Assembly (NCBI GenBank): GCA_026003495.1
Contig: BPHK01000001.1
Location: 744,001 to 808,000 of the forward strand
Length of the DNA: 64,000 nucleotides
Direction of reading: 5' to 3'
Source: Candidatus Kapaibacterium sp.
GTDB taxonomy: Bacteria; Bacteroidota; Ignavibacteria; Kapaibacteriales; NICIL-2
A model generated the notes under the pieces. The model ran no database searches. It was not told the origin of the DNA and worked only from the letters and a program-made list of their open reading frames with translations. Positions within the stretch are counted from its first letter, which is position 1; each line of letters begins with the position of its first letter. Below are positions 27,106 through 35,351 of the stretch, in pieces. The translations under genes and the position numbers were made by a program.

Positions 27106-28986
27106 ATGTGCCTCCTTGCTTGGCTCATCCTTGCGTCCGCTTGCGCGATTGCAGCTCCGATGGTATCGGATTCAAGCGCCGCTGATTCATTGGTGCAACC
27201 GCTTCCATTCCATGGCGCGGTCTCGGCACTTGGGAGGCTCGATGTCTATCGGACGTTCACCCGCGATGCAATCGCTGGGCTTCCCTATCGAACGCTCGAG
27301 GATGTGCTGGATTGGCGGACCGCTTCGTACACGCTCTCGACCGGTGCGATCGGCGATTGGAATGTGCCGCTCCTTTTCGGTGAACGCCCGCGTGACCATG
27401 CTGTGCGTGCCGATGGTATGCCGATGACAAGTGCTGCGGTGGGCATCGTTCCTCCAGCGATGATGAGCCCAGAGTTTTTGGAGCAAGTCGATCTCCTGGT
27501 CGGCAGCGATGCAACGATTCTCGCTGGCGCGAGCTCTGGAACTGCGTACTGGTTCCAACAGCCATGGTACAATACGCGCACTCCCTACACGCGTGTCTGG
27601 TACTGCCAGTCGGCCTACGATTTCCTGGCCACTGATGGTGTGCTCTCGCAGAACGTTGCGCGCAACGTCAATGCAACGCTCGGTTTCCGACGGATGGTCA
27701 CGCCAGGTCGCTATCCCAACCAATGGCTCGATGTCTGGAACACCCGTGCGCTCCTGCGCTGGAACGTTTCGCCGGTGCTCAATCTCTCGCTCGTCCATCG
27801 CTTTGCTAATTGGGGGCTTGGCGCCAACGGCGGGGTTGATCCGACCATCAGCGATGACCCAACCAACGAGCGAACCGCACAAGTGTTCTATTCCAAACTC
27901 GATGAGCGACTCTTCCGCCATGATGTTGCACTCTTGGGGACATATCAGCTCTCGCCTCACCGTGTAGCGAGCGCAGGCATCGCAGTCCAGCTTGAGCAGT
28001 GGAATCTCTATCGCACGCCAGCGCTTGCGATCGGAGCGGATTCCTCGACGCACGTTCTGTGGCGCAACGACGCAGTCAATGGATTTGTGCGATGGGAAGA
28101 GCAACTCGCTTCAGAGCTAATTGCGATCGCTGGCGCTGAAGCAAGTGTAGTTGCCGCGGGAGGCTCTGATTACACTGCCCCGCAAACAGGGAGCGATCGC
28201 TTCCAGGGTGCAGGCTTTGGGTACGTTCGTTGGGATGCATCGCCCGTTGTCATCCGGGGTGGGCTGCGGCTACTTCTGGCGCGTGGTCAGCTCTTCCCCA
28301 TTGCTGGTGCGGCAGTGCGCGTTGGAGATCGCGCGTTTGCAGTGACGTTCGATGGTAGCAGAACAGTTCGCATCCCTTCTCTTGCGGAAGGATTGCTGCC
28401 GCCAGAGCGTGCGTGGCTGTTGATGGTGCGGTTGGAGACTGCGTTCGATTCAGCTGTTCGTGTTGCAGTAACAGGATACTGGCGCCGGTACGACAATCCT
28501 ATCGTCGCCGAGCCGATTGTGCGAGGAGATACCATCATCGCAACATCTGGTGCAGTGGCTTCACCGATGCACCGGAGCGGTCTGACGGTAGAGACGCTCT
28601 GGAGGATTGGCCGCCTGCAGCTTCGCCCGCAGCTTGTGTTCTCGTTCACCGGAGCACGTGAGCTTCCGTTCCTCTACGCAACACTTTCGCTCGGCTACGA
28701 GCATCGCATCGGACGCAACCGTATCGGTGGGGAGCTGTTCCTCCGAGCCAGAACACAAGTCTTCGCTGATCGGTTCATTCCGCAATCGTGGAGTTACCTG
28801 CCGATGGAGATCCCGCTCTCGGCTGCGACCGATGGCGGGACGGTGATGCTTTGGGCACAGCTCGGGAACGCTACCGTAAAGCTCGCGATGGGGAATGTGC
28901 TCTCGGCATACTATGCAACGCTCTCAACTTTCCCGCAACTTGACCGACATATAACGCTGAGCGTCGGCTGGTCGTTCTTCGACTGA
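27106..28986 (+). CDS. TonB-dependent-receptor-like outer membrane beta-barrel protein
   Basis: This 626-residue protein has a signal peptide (MCLLAWLILASACAIAAP). A region near residues 50-130 looks like a plug domain (LPYRTLEDVLDWRTA, VRADGMPMTS, QVDLLVGSDATILAGA). The rest is a series of amphipathic aromatic strands ending HITLSVGWSFFD, a C-terminal outer-membrane signature with final aromatic. There is no N-terminal carboxypeptidase-like domain and no obvious TonB box, so it could be a porin-like relative; the ligand is unknown. A good Shine-Dalgarno (GGAAGGAGG) precedes the ATG. Confidence 0.7.
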   Translation: MCLLAWLILASACAIAAPMVSDSSAADSLVQPLPFHGAVSALGRLDVYRTFTRDAIAGLPYRTLEDVLDWRTASYTLSTGAIGDWNVPLLFGERPRDHAVRADGMPMTSAAVGIVPPAMMSPEFLEQVDLLVGSDATILAGASSGTAYWFQQPWYNTRTPYTRVWYCQSAYDFLATDGVLSQNVARNVNATLGFRRMVTPGRYPNQWLDVWNTRALLRWNVSPVLNLSLVHRFANWGLGANGGVDPTISDDPTNERTAQVFYSKLDERLFRHDVALLGTYQLSPHRVASAGIAVQLEQWNLYRTPALAIGADSSTHVLWRNDAVNGFVRWEEQLASELIAIAGAEASVVAAGGSDYTAPQTGSDRFQGAGFGYVRWDASPVVIRGGLRLLLARGQLFPIAGAAVRVGDRAFAVTFDGSRTVRIPSLAEGLLPPERAWLLMVRLETAFDSAVRVAVTGYWRRYDNPIVAEPIVRGDTIIATSGAVASPMHRSGLTVETLWRIGRLQLRPQLVFSFTGARELPFLYATLSLGYEHRIGRNRIGGELFLRARTQVFADRFIPQSWSYLPMEIPLSAATDGGTVMLWAQLGNATVKLAMGNVLSAYYATLSTFPQLDRHITLSVGWSFFD

Positions 28987-29077
28987 CCAATGGATGGGCT
29001 GACATGGCGCTCCCTATAGCAATCGAAGCTGTAGCGACGAACCAACGGATGGGGTTTCAACGGGATCACGCCTGCGA

Positions 29078-29620
29078 ATGGATGCGCTCCTCGATGTCGA
29101 ACGTTCTGCTACCTACGCACCGATGGAGCAACAGTTCTCCGCCCATGCTGAGCAAACTCGTGCACTCGAAATGTGCAACCAAGCCTATCGCCTTCATCGC
29201 GATGGGCGTATTGCAGAAGCAATCGAGCTCTACCGCGAGAGTATTACGCTGCACCCGACGCCAGAAGCGCATACGTTCTTGGGATGGGCGTATTCTTCGC
29301 TGGGACGCTATCGAGCGGCGATCGCTGAGTGCCTTCGCGCAATCGAACTCGATCCGCACTACGGTAATCCTTACAACGACATCGGCGTGTACTTGATGGA
29401 GCTTCGTCGCTTCGACGAGGCAGAGCACTGGTTCCACCGGGCACTTGCGGCCCCACGCTATGCAACGCCACACTATGCGCACTACAATCTCGGCCGCCTC
29501 TACGAACGAAAGGGGGACTGGATGAAGGCAATTCACGAATACTACACAGCTCTGATGATGGAGCCAAGTTACCATCCCGCAGCACTGGCTCTGCTGAACC
29601 TCCAAGCAAAGCTCAATTGA
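29078..29620 (+). CDS. Tetratricopeptide repeat protein
   Basis: This 180-residue soluble protein has three to four TPR units: ALEMCNQAYRLHRDGRIAEA, AHTFLGWAYSSLGRYRAAI, GNPYNDIGVYLMELRRFDEA and AHYNLGRLYERKGDWMKAI, showing the W/L/G/Y/A/F/A/P spacing. It has no signal peptide, so it is probably a cytoplasmic adaptor. ATG at 29078 is chosen; an alternative ATG lies at 29123. The partner is unknown. Confidence 0.85.
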   Translation: MDALLDVERSATYAPMEQQFSAHAEQTRALEMCNQAYRLHRDGRIAEAIELYRESITLHPTPEAHTFLGWAYSSLGRYRAAIAECLRAIELDPHYGNPYNDIGVYLMELRRFDEAEHWFHRALAAPRYATPHYAHYNLGRLYERKGDWMKAIHEYYTALMMEPSYHPAALALLNLQAKLN

Positions 29621-29668
29621 TTTAGGCGTGTGACACTTTGAGCAGCACGCAGACCCTAAACGTAGATC

Positions 29669-29691
29669 GGGCGGAACGAGCGTAGCCGCCC
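29669..29691. repeat. Inverted repeat GGGCGG/CCGCCC between convergent genes
   Basis: A six-base GC-only stem with an 11-base loop lies in the roughly 200-base gap between the convergent TPR (+) and MoxR (-) genes. Neither strand has a clear T-run, so it is at best a weak or factor-dependent terminator. I see nothing else in this gap. Confidence 0.3.
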
Positions 29692-29827
29692 TAGTGGTGG
29701 AATGTGCGGCCTCCAGTTTGCTATGTGGACTACAGGGAGAGACTCACGTCCAACGTGGCGATGGTCAAAACGAGCCATTGCAAGTGCACACGCAAGTGCA
29801 AGCGAGAACATGGCACGCCGAACTGCA

Positions 29828-30820
29828 TTAGTCCAGCGACGCAAGAAGCTCGCGTACCAGCGCTGTCGCGGAGACATTCTCGGCCTCTGCTTGGAAGTTG
29901 AGCACGATGCGGTGTCGCAAAACGGAGGGAGCAACAGCCTCGACGTCCGCGATCTCTGGTGTGAAGCGTCCGTCGAGCGCAGCGCGTGTTTTTGCACCCA
30001 GGATCAGGTACTGCGAAGCACGCGGACCGGCGCCATAGCTCACGTAGCGCCGGACAATGTCGAAGCGTGACGTCTGCGGTCGGGTCGCTTGTGCAAGACG
30101 AACGGCATAGGCAACGACGTTCTCTGCAACTGGGACACGCCGCACGAAACTCTGGTAGCGGATGATGTCTTCTGCGCTGAGGACTTTCTCGACGCTCGGC
30201 ATGCGGTCGAGTGTCGTTGCTTGGACGATCTGCACCTCTTCCTCGAAGGATGGGTAGTCCAACTCGAGCATGAACATGAACCGATCGAGCTGCGCCTCCG
30301 GGAGCGGGTACGTTCCTTCTTGTTCAATTGGATTTTGAGTTGCCAAGACAAAAAATGGCTCGTCGAGCGGATACGTGGTGCCAGCGGCTGTGACGCGATG
30401 CTCTTGCATTGCCTCGAGTAGTGCTGCCTGTGTCTTCGGCGGAGTACGGTTGATTTCGTCGGCAAGGACGATGTTTGCGAAAATCGGCCCGCGCACAAAG
30501 CGGAACTGCTTTTCGCCAGTCGAGACGTTTTCTTCGATGACCTCTGTGCCGGTAATGTCGCTTGGCATCAAGTCGGGGGTGAACTGGATGCGGGAGAAGG
30601 CAAGGGTGAGCGTATCGGCAATCGTTCGCACGATGAGCGTCTTGGCAAGCCCCGGAACACCAACGAGCAAACAGTGCCCGCGTGCGAAGAGTGCAATCAG
30701 CACCTGCTCGATGATTCGCTCCTGACCAATGATCACCTTTGCAATCTCACGCCGAACACGTTCGATTGCCGTTCGAAGTTCGGCGAGCTGTTCGATGTCT
30801 GAACCCATAGATGGAATCAT
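29828..30820 (-). CDS. MoxR-family AAA+ ATPase
   Basis: This 330-residue protein has the MoxR architecture: Walker A GVPGLAKTL, LMPSDITG, Walker B with LADEINRTPPKTQAALLEAM, sensor 1 AATQNPIEQEGTYPLPEAQLDRF and a C-terminal helical lid ending APSVLRHRIVLNF. MoxR proteins act as chaperones that insert cofactors or remodel vWA-domain proteins, and usually sit beside a DUF58 and a vWA gene. Neither is present; the upstream co-oriented gene is an M16-like protein 47 bases away. The start codon is ATG at 30820. Confidence 0.92.
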   Translation of the reverse strand: MIPSMGSDIEQLAELRTAIERVRREIAKVIIGQERIIEQVLIALFARGHCLLVGVPGLAKTLIVRTIADTLTLAFSRIQFTPDLMPSDITGTEVIEENVSTGEKQFRFVRGPIFANIVLADEINRTPPKTQAALLEAMQEHRVTAAGTTYPLDEPFFVLATQNPIEQEGTYPLPEAQLDRFMFMLELDYPSFEEEVQIVQATTLDRMPSVEKVLSAEDIIRYQSFVRRVPVAENVVAYAVRLAQATRPQTSRFDIVRRYVSYGAGPRASQYLILGAKTRAALDGRFTPEIADVEAVAPSVLRHRIVLNFQAEAENVSATALVRELLASLD

Positions 30821-30867
30821 GCGTGGTACAGTGGTACAACGGGTGCGTTGACACGATGCATGGCAAA

Positions 30868-32202
30868 TTATTGTTGTTGCTCCTCTTCGAGCACAACGTG
30901 TTGCGGTGAGCCGTAGGGCGCCAGTGCACGAGCGATGATGTCGAGCTCCCCGACAGCAGCGATGAGTAGACGCGATGGATCAAAGACGCGCTGCTGAACA
31001 GCAAGGAGAGCTGCTGGATCGAGTCGGTCAATCTCTGCAAGCAGTCGGGTGTAGTAGTCAGGCGGCAAATCGTTGATTGCAAGATCGAGCGCAATTGCTG
31101 CTGTGCCGTCGGGTGTTTCGATGCTGCGCCAAAAGTTGTTGTAGAGCGTTTGCCGCGCTTGGTGAAGCTCGTCTTCGCGCAGTGGTTCTTGGACGAGGCG
31201 GTCCCATTCGGCATAGAGCAGCGAGAGCATCCGCGGAAGATTTTCGGGCGTCGTGCTTGTGCTGACGATGAATGTGCCGTGGTCGTTCCCTGCTGTCACA
31301 CCGCCGTATGCACCGTAGGTCAGACCTTCTTGTTCGCGGACGAGCATGTTGATGCGTGAGCGGAAGTGTCCAGCAAATGCGGTCGCAATGAGGATCGTTG
31401 CGGCGTAGTCCTCGCTGGTGAGCGAGGGCGCAGGATGCCCAAGCCGAAGTTCGACCTGCTCGGTCATCACACCCTGCCCAATGCCGATGGCCGCAAGTGG
31501 ACTTGGCGGAGGTGAGATCGTTGCATCTCCACTGCTGCCGATTGCCCCGAAGGATTGCTCCAGTGCAGCGGTAGCGTCTGCTGCATCAAGTGCGCCGATC
31601 GCCACAATGCGCCAGGGCTGACCTTCAACGATGGCTTGGTACCACTGGCGGACGTCTTCGACAGTGATTTGAGCAACACTCGACGGCCAGCCATAGAGCG
31701 ATGCGCTATACGGATGTCCCGGAAAACGGAGCTTCTGAAAAATTCTCCGCACGCGGTAGGATGAGTCCGCAAGGCGGATGGGGAACGAGGCAAGATGCTG
31801 CTCCTTGGCTTTTTCAAATTCGGCAGGATCGAATCGAGGCTCGCTGAGCGATTCAGCAAGCAGTGCGATCAGCTCATCGGCCGTCTCGGGTAGTCCGGTG
31901 ATCTCCGCGCCAATACTCCGATGGGTTGAGCCAGCCTGGAAGCTCGCTCCGAGTACGTCCACGCGCGTTGCGAACTGGCGTTCACTGCGGTGGCGCGTCC
32001 CGCGCGAAAGCATGGTTGCAGTAAGGTGTGCCAGTCCTGCGATCGGTACAGCCGCTGGATCAATGAGTGCGTAAGCGCCGATGGAAATCGTTGTCGCTTG
32101 TTGCATCGGTAGCACGAAGATGCGGCTGCCGCGCGCGGTGACGCGCTGGATCGGTTCGGGAAAGCGGAAGGAAAGGATCTCTCGTTGTGGTGATCGTGCC
32201 AT
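30868..32202 (-). CDS. M16-family (pitrilysin) protein lacking the zinc site, probable non-catalytic subunit
   Basis: This 444-residue protein has two homologous M16 halves. The first should carry HxxEH but shows GLAHLTATMLSRGT, so the Glu and second His are missing. The second half keeps HFRSRINMLVREQEGLTYGA, with the Arg and Tyr that the non-catalytic partner of M16B heterodimers uses to bind peptide. It is therefore most likely a structural partner of an active M16 subunit encoded elsewhere, because none adjoins it here. There is no signal peptide. The ATG at 32202 opens the conserved N-terminus; a TATCTTTG box lies about 37 bases upstream. Confidence 0.85.
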   Translation of the reverse strand: MARSPQREILSFRFPEPIQRVTARGSRIFVLPMQQATTISIGAYALIDPAAVPIAGLAHLTATMLSRGTRHRSERQFATRVDVLGASFQAGSTHRSIGAEITGLPETADELIALLAESLSEPRFDPAEFEKAKEQHLASFPIRLADSSYRVRRIFQKLRFPGHPYSASLYGWPSSVAQITVEDVRQWYQAIVEGQPWRIVAIGALDAADATAALEQSFGAIGSSGDATISPPPSPLAAIGIGQGVMTEQVELRLGHPAPSLTSEDYAATILIATAFAGHFRSRINMLVREQEGLTYGAYGGVTAGNDHGTFIVSTSTTPENLPRMLSLLYAEWDRLVQEPLREDELHQARQTLYNNFWRSIETPDGTAAIALDLAINDLPPDYYTRLLAEIDRLDPAALLAVQQRVFDPSRLLIAAVGELDIIARALAPYGSPQHVVLEEEQQQ

Positions 32203-32238
32203 CGTTCGACGGTAGCGTGCGTGCATGCTGACAGTGCA

Positions 32239-32246
32239 CAAAGATA
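32239..32246 (-). promoter_or_regulatory. Candidate -7 box TATCTTTG upstream of the M16-like gene
   Basis: Read on the minus strand, TATCTTTG matches TAnnTTTG and ends 37 bases before the M16-like start codon, in the divergent gap with the SDR gene. No -33 TTG is seen. Confidence 0.45.
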
Positions 32247-32305
32247 GCATCGCGTGCGAAGGGCAGTATTTTCGACGCTCGCACATCACTTTCCAGAACA
32301 TCTCC

Positions 32306-33079
32306 ATGCGTGCACTTGAAGGAACAATCACACTCATAACCGGTGCGTCGAGTGGCATTGGGGCGGCATGTGCCGAAGTATTCGCAGAAGCAGGGTCCAA
32401 TGTCATCCTAATGGCACGGCGGAAGGAACGCATCGAAGAGCTTGCCGGCGCTCTTACAAAAAGCCATGGTGTCGAGACGTATGCTCTGGCGTGCGACGTT
32501 CGCGATCGGGGTGCAGTCGAGCGTGCATTGCGCCAGCTCCCGCAGAGCTGGCAAGCAGTGGACGTGCTCATCAACAATGCTGGCCTGGCACGCGGACTTG
32601 CCCCGATCCACGAAGGTGCATTCGACGATTGGGATGAGATGATCCAAACTAACCTGGTCGGGCTGCTGAACGTAACGCGTTTTGTCCTTCCGGGAATGGT
32701 TGAGCGAAAGCGTGGAATGGTCATCAATATCGGCTCGATCGCGGGGCGGCAGGTCTATCCCAACGGCAATGTGTACTGCGCCACCAAGCATGCTGTCCGC
32801 GCACTCAGCGAGTCCATGCAGCTGGACTTGGTCGGTTCCGGAGTGCGAGTGACAAATCTCGAGCCTGGGATGGTAGAAACGGAGTTCTCCCTTGTACGGT
32901 TTCGTGGAAATACCGAGCGGGCGACGTCCGTCTATGCGGGCATGACGCCACTTCGGGCACGAGATGTTGCAGAAGTCGCGCTCTTCTGTGCGACACGTCC
33001 GCCGCACGTGAGCATTCACGACGTCCTGGTTATGCCAAGTGATCAAGCAAGTACCACAGTGGTCTATCGGCGAACGTAG
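32306..33079 (+). CDS. Short-chain dehydrogenase/reductase, YdfG-like
   Basis: This 257-residue classical SDR has ITGASSGIGAACAEVF (nucleotide-binding Gly motif), LMARRKER (Arg residues after strand 2 suggest NADP preference), NNAGLARG, INIGSIAGR with catalytic Ser, and YCATKHAV (Tyr-x3-Lys). The closing EPGMVETEFSLVRF is typical of the YdfG/serine 3-dehydrogenase subgroup. It probably reduces a 3-hydroxy acid or similar small carbonyl. ATG 32306 opens the conserved N-terminus. The stop directly precedes the J-domain gene (TAG-ATG). Confidence 0.9.
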   Translation: MRALEGTITLITGASSGIGAACAEVFAEAGSNVILMARRKERIEELAGALTKSHGVETYALACDVRDRGAVERALRQLPQSWQAVDVLINNAGLARGLAPIHEGAFDDWDEMIQTNLVGLLNVTRFVLPGMVERKRGMVINIGSIAGRQVYPNGNVYCATKHAVRALSESMQLDLVGSGVRVTNLEPGMVETEFSLVRFRGNTERATSVYAGMTPLRARDVAEVALFCATRPPHVSIHDVLVMPSDQASTTVVYRRT

Positions 33080-33463
33080 ATGGGCATCTTCCGGCGAATC
33101 GCACAAATCCTCCAAGCCGAGCTTGCCTTCCGCAGCCAGGGGCGGAGATCTGGGAGCTTCGAAAGTTCCGAAGATGAGGAGCTACGCAACATCATCGAGG
33201 AGCTTCGGGCCGAACCTCGGCGTGCAGCGCGGCAGACGCCACCACCCCGCACTACAGGTCCAGTCGAGTGGGCATATCAGACGCTGGGTGTAGCGCCAAC
33301 AGCGTCGAATGAGCAAATCAAAGCTGCCTATCGTCGTGCGATCGCACAGGTGCATCCGGATCGGTTCGCACACGCACCGCAGCAGCAACAGCGCGCTGCT
33401 GCCGAGCGTGCGCTCGAGATCAATCGCGCGTATGCAATTTTGAAAGCAGTCCGCAACTTCTAA
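33080..33463 (+). CDS. J-domain (DnaJ-like) co-chaperone
   Basis: This 127-residue protein has a C-terminal J domain (about 62-127): EWAYQTLGVAPTASNEQIKAA, then QVHPDRF with the essential HPD tripeptide, and RALEINRAYAILK. The first 60 residues are basic and Arg/Pro-rich, with no Cys-rich zinc domain. Such short J proteins stimulate an Hsp70 for a dedicated client. It starts immediately after the SDR stop and is followed 11 bases later by the rhodanese gene. Confidence 0.88.
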   Translation: MGIFRRIAQILQAELAFRSQGRRSGSFESSEDEELRNIIEELRAEPRRAARQTPPPRTTGPVEWAYQTLGVAPTASNEQIKAAYRRAIAQVHPDRFAHAPQQQQRAAAERALEINRAYAILKAVRNF

Positions 33464-33474
33464 GCGGTGACGAC

Positions 33475-34173
33475 ATGATTCGAGCAACACTTCGCGATGC
33501 AGCACTTATCATCGGGCTTGCTCTCGGTCTGGCGGTTGTGTACAACGCTGCATTTTCTGTCAAGCCACTACCATGGATCCGCAAGCCGATAGCACTTGAT
33601 ACCGCAAGTACCGATGTGTTGCTTGCCGTCATCCCTGACAAGAAAGCCGATACGGCAACCGCATCACCAACGCCAACCGCATCGGATCGCGACGGTCTTC
33701 CACGGCAGACTAAGGCATCTGCAGAAGAAACAGCTCCGCCAACGAAACAACAAGCGAGCAGCTCACCGGCACCACCGCGCCTTCCGCCGAAGAATGACGC
33801 GATGCCACCACCCGATGGTGGCGGCGTGCGTGCGGTGACCTATCAGCAAGTGCTCATGCTTCTTCGCAATGAGGACGTTCTCTTCATGGATGCACGTCGC
33901 AAAGACGAGTACGATGGCGGTCACATCCCGCGCGCAATAAACGTGGATATCCAGCAGTTCGAGCTCGATCCATCCTATCGCAGCCAAATGATGCAGCAAC
34001 TCTACAGCCTCGACAAGCGGCGGCCGGTTGTCGCATACTGCGGCGGTGGAAATTGCGAGCTGAGCCATAAGCTCGCAGATGTGTTGCGATCGGTTGGATT
34101 TGAGCACGTGTTCATCTACACCGGTGGCTGGAACGAGTATTCGACAAAACCTGATTCCCCGCGCGAGCGATGA
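33475..34173 (+). CDS. Membrane-anchored rhodanese-like protein
   Basis: This 232-residue protein has an N-terminal membrane helix (AALIIGLALGLAVVYNAAF), a Thr/Pro/Ala-rich linker (about 50-115) and a C-terminal rhodanese domain: FMDARRKDEYDGGHIPRAIN, then AYCGGGNCELS with the active-site Cys, and GFEHVFIYTGGWNEY. It is likely to face the periplasm. Function could be sulfur transfer or protein binding; the substrate is unknown. Its stop overlaps the start of the sigma-54 activator (ATGA). Confidence 0.88.
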   Translation: MIRATLRDAALIIGLALGLAVVYNAAFSVKPLPWIRKPIALDTASTDVLLAVIPDKKADTATASPTPTASDRDGLPRQTKASAEETAPPTKQQASSSPAPPRLPPKNDAMPPPDGGGVRAVTYQQVLMLLRNEDVLFMDARRKDEYDGGHIPRAINVDIQQFELDPSYRSQMMQQLYSLDKRRPVVAYCGGGNCELSHKLADVLRSVGFEHVFIYTGGWNEYSTKPDSPRER

Positions 34174-35351
34174 AGCAGTCAGCGACATCTGCTGCAATCG
34201 GCCTTCTACAACTACGGTACGGCATCGTTGGGCAGTCGCCACTGATTATCGAGGCGATCGAGCAGCTCCTCCAGGTTGCACCGACGGACTTGACCGTTCT
34301 AATCACAGGCGAAACGGGAACGGGGAAGGATGTATTCGCGCGCGCGATTCACGGCCTAAGCCCACGCCGGAAAGCACCATTCATCAGTGTCAACTGCGGA
34401 GCGATACCAGAGACGCTGCTTGAATCGGAGCTGTTCGGCCATGAGAAAGGCGCATTCACCGGTGCGGTCGAGCAGCGGAAAGGATTCTTCGAGGTTGCCA
34501 ACACAGGCACAATCTTCCTCGACGAGATCGGCGAAATGCCCATCGGCACGCAGGTCAAACTCCTCCGTGTGCTCGAAAGCGGTGAGTTTACCCGGCTTGG
34601 TTCGACGCAGGTCATCAAAGTTGACGTTCGCATCATCGCTGCAACCAATCGCGATCTTGCCTACGAAGTGCGGCAGGGTTCGTTCCGCGAAGACCTCTAC
34701 TATCGGCTCAAGGCGGTGCATCTGCACTTGCCTCCACTCCGCAAGCGTCCAGAGGACATTCCGCTGCTGGTCGAATACTTCGGCAACAACGTTGCCGATC
34801 GGTTGGGAATCACGTTCGAGGGTATTGACGATGATGCCCTGGCGATCCTGATGCAGCACGGTTGGCGTGGCAATGTCCGTGAGTTACGGAACCTGGTCGA
34901 AACACTCGTGACAATCGGCCATGGCAAACGTATCACCGCTGAACAGGTCGAGCGCTACTTGCAGCGTGATCAAGAGCTTGAGCCATCGCGGGCGCTTGTT
35001 CTGCATCGGACCGCAGCAGCCCAGGCATCGGAGCAGCCACTGGATTTAGCGCTGGTGTACCACACGCTCTTGCAGATGCAAGCGGAAATGTCAGCTGTAC
35101 GGCAGGCAATCGCTGCTCTGGTAGAGCGACTCAGTCAGTTGCAGCAACGCCTTCCGCTTCAGCAGCAAGAGGACGATGTCTTCAGCCGCGATCCGGATGA
35201 CTTTCGGCTCGATGAGATGGAGCGTCGGTTGATCATTGCTGCCCTCAAACGCTTCAATGGGAGCCGCCGCAGTGCGGCGCGTGCGCTCGGGATCAGCGAA
35301 CGCACGCTCTACCGCAAGCTCCACGAATACAACCTCACCGAGATGTTTTAG
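34170..35351 (+). CDS. Sigma-54-dependent transcriptional activator without receiver domain
   Basis: This 393-residue protein has an AAA+ domain starting near residue 18: Walker A GETGTGKD (47-54), the sigma-54 contact loop GAFTGA (94-99), Walker B TIFLDEIGEM and the RNVRELRN-type GWRGNVRELRNLVE. A Gln-rich, probably coiled linker follows, then a Fis-type HTH (about 350-390: RRSAARALGISERTLYRKL). No receiver, PAS or GAF domain precedes the AAA+ module, so it is either always active or controlled by a partner protein. It is coupled to the rhodanese gene by ATGA and converges on mfd with a 17-base overlap. Confidence 0.93.
   Translation: MKQSATSAAIGLLQLRYGIVGQSPLIIEAIEQLLQVAPTDLTVLITGETGTGKDVFARAIHGLSPRRKAPFISVNCGAIPETLLESELFGHEKGAFTGAVEQRKGFFEVANTGTIFLDEIGEMPIGTQVKLLRVLESGEFTRLGSTQVIKVDVRIIAATNRDLAYEVRQGSFREDLYYRLKAVHLHLPPLRKRPEDIPLLVEYFGNNVADRLGITFEGIDDDALAILMQHGWRGNVRELRNLVETLVTIGHGKRITAEQVERYLQRDQELEPSRALVLHRTAAAQASEQPLDLALVYHTLLQMQAEMSAVRQAIAALVERLSQLQQRLPLQQQEDDVFSRDPDDFRLDEMERRLIIAALKRFNGSRRSAARALGISERTLYRKLHEYNLTEMF

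Noticed and set aside
29656-29997. A minus-strand frame downstream of and overlapping the end of the MoxR gene
   Set aside because: It starts inside MoxR, has no Shine-Dalgarno and shows no protein-like pattern.
32269-32276. TATTTTCG near the SDR start as a plus-strand promoter
   Set aside because: It breaks the TTTG part of the TAnnTTTG box, so the match is too weak to call.
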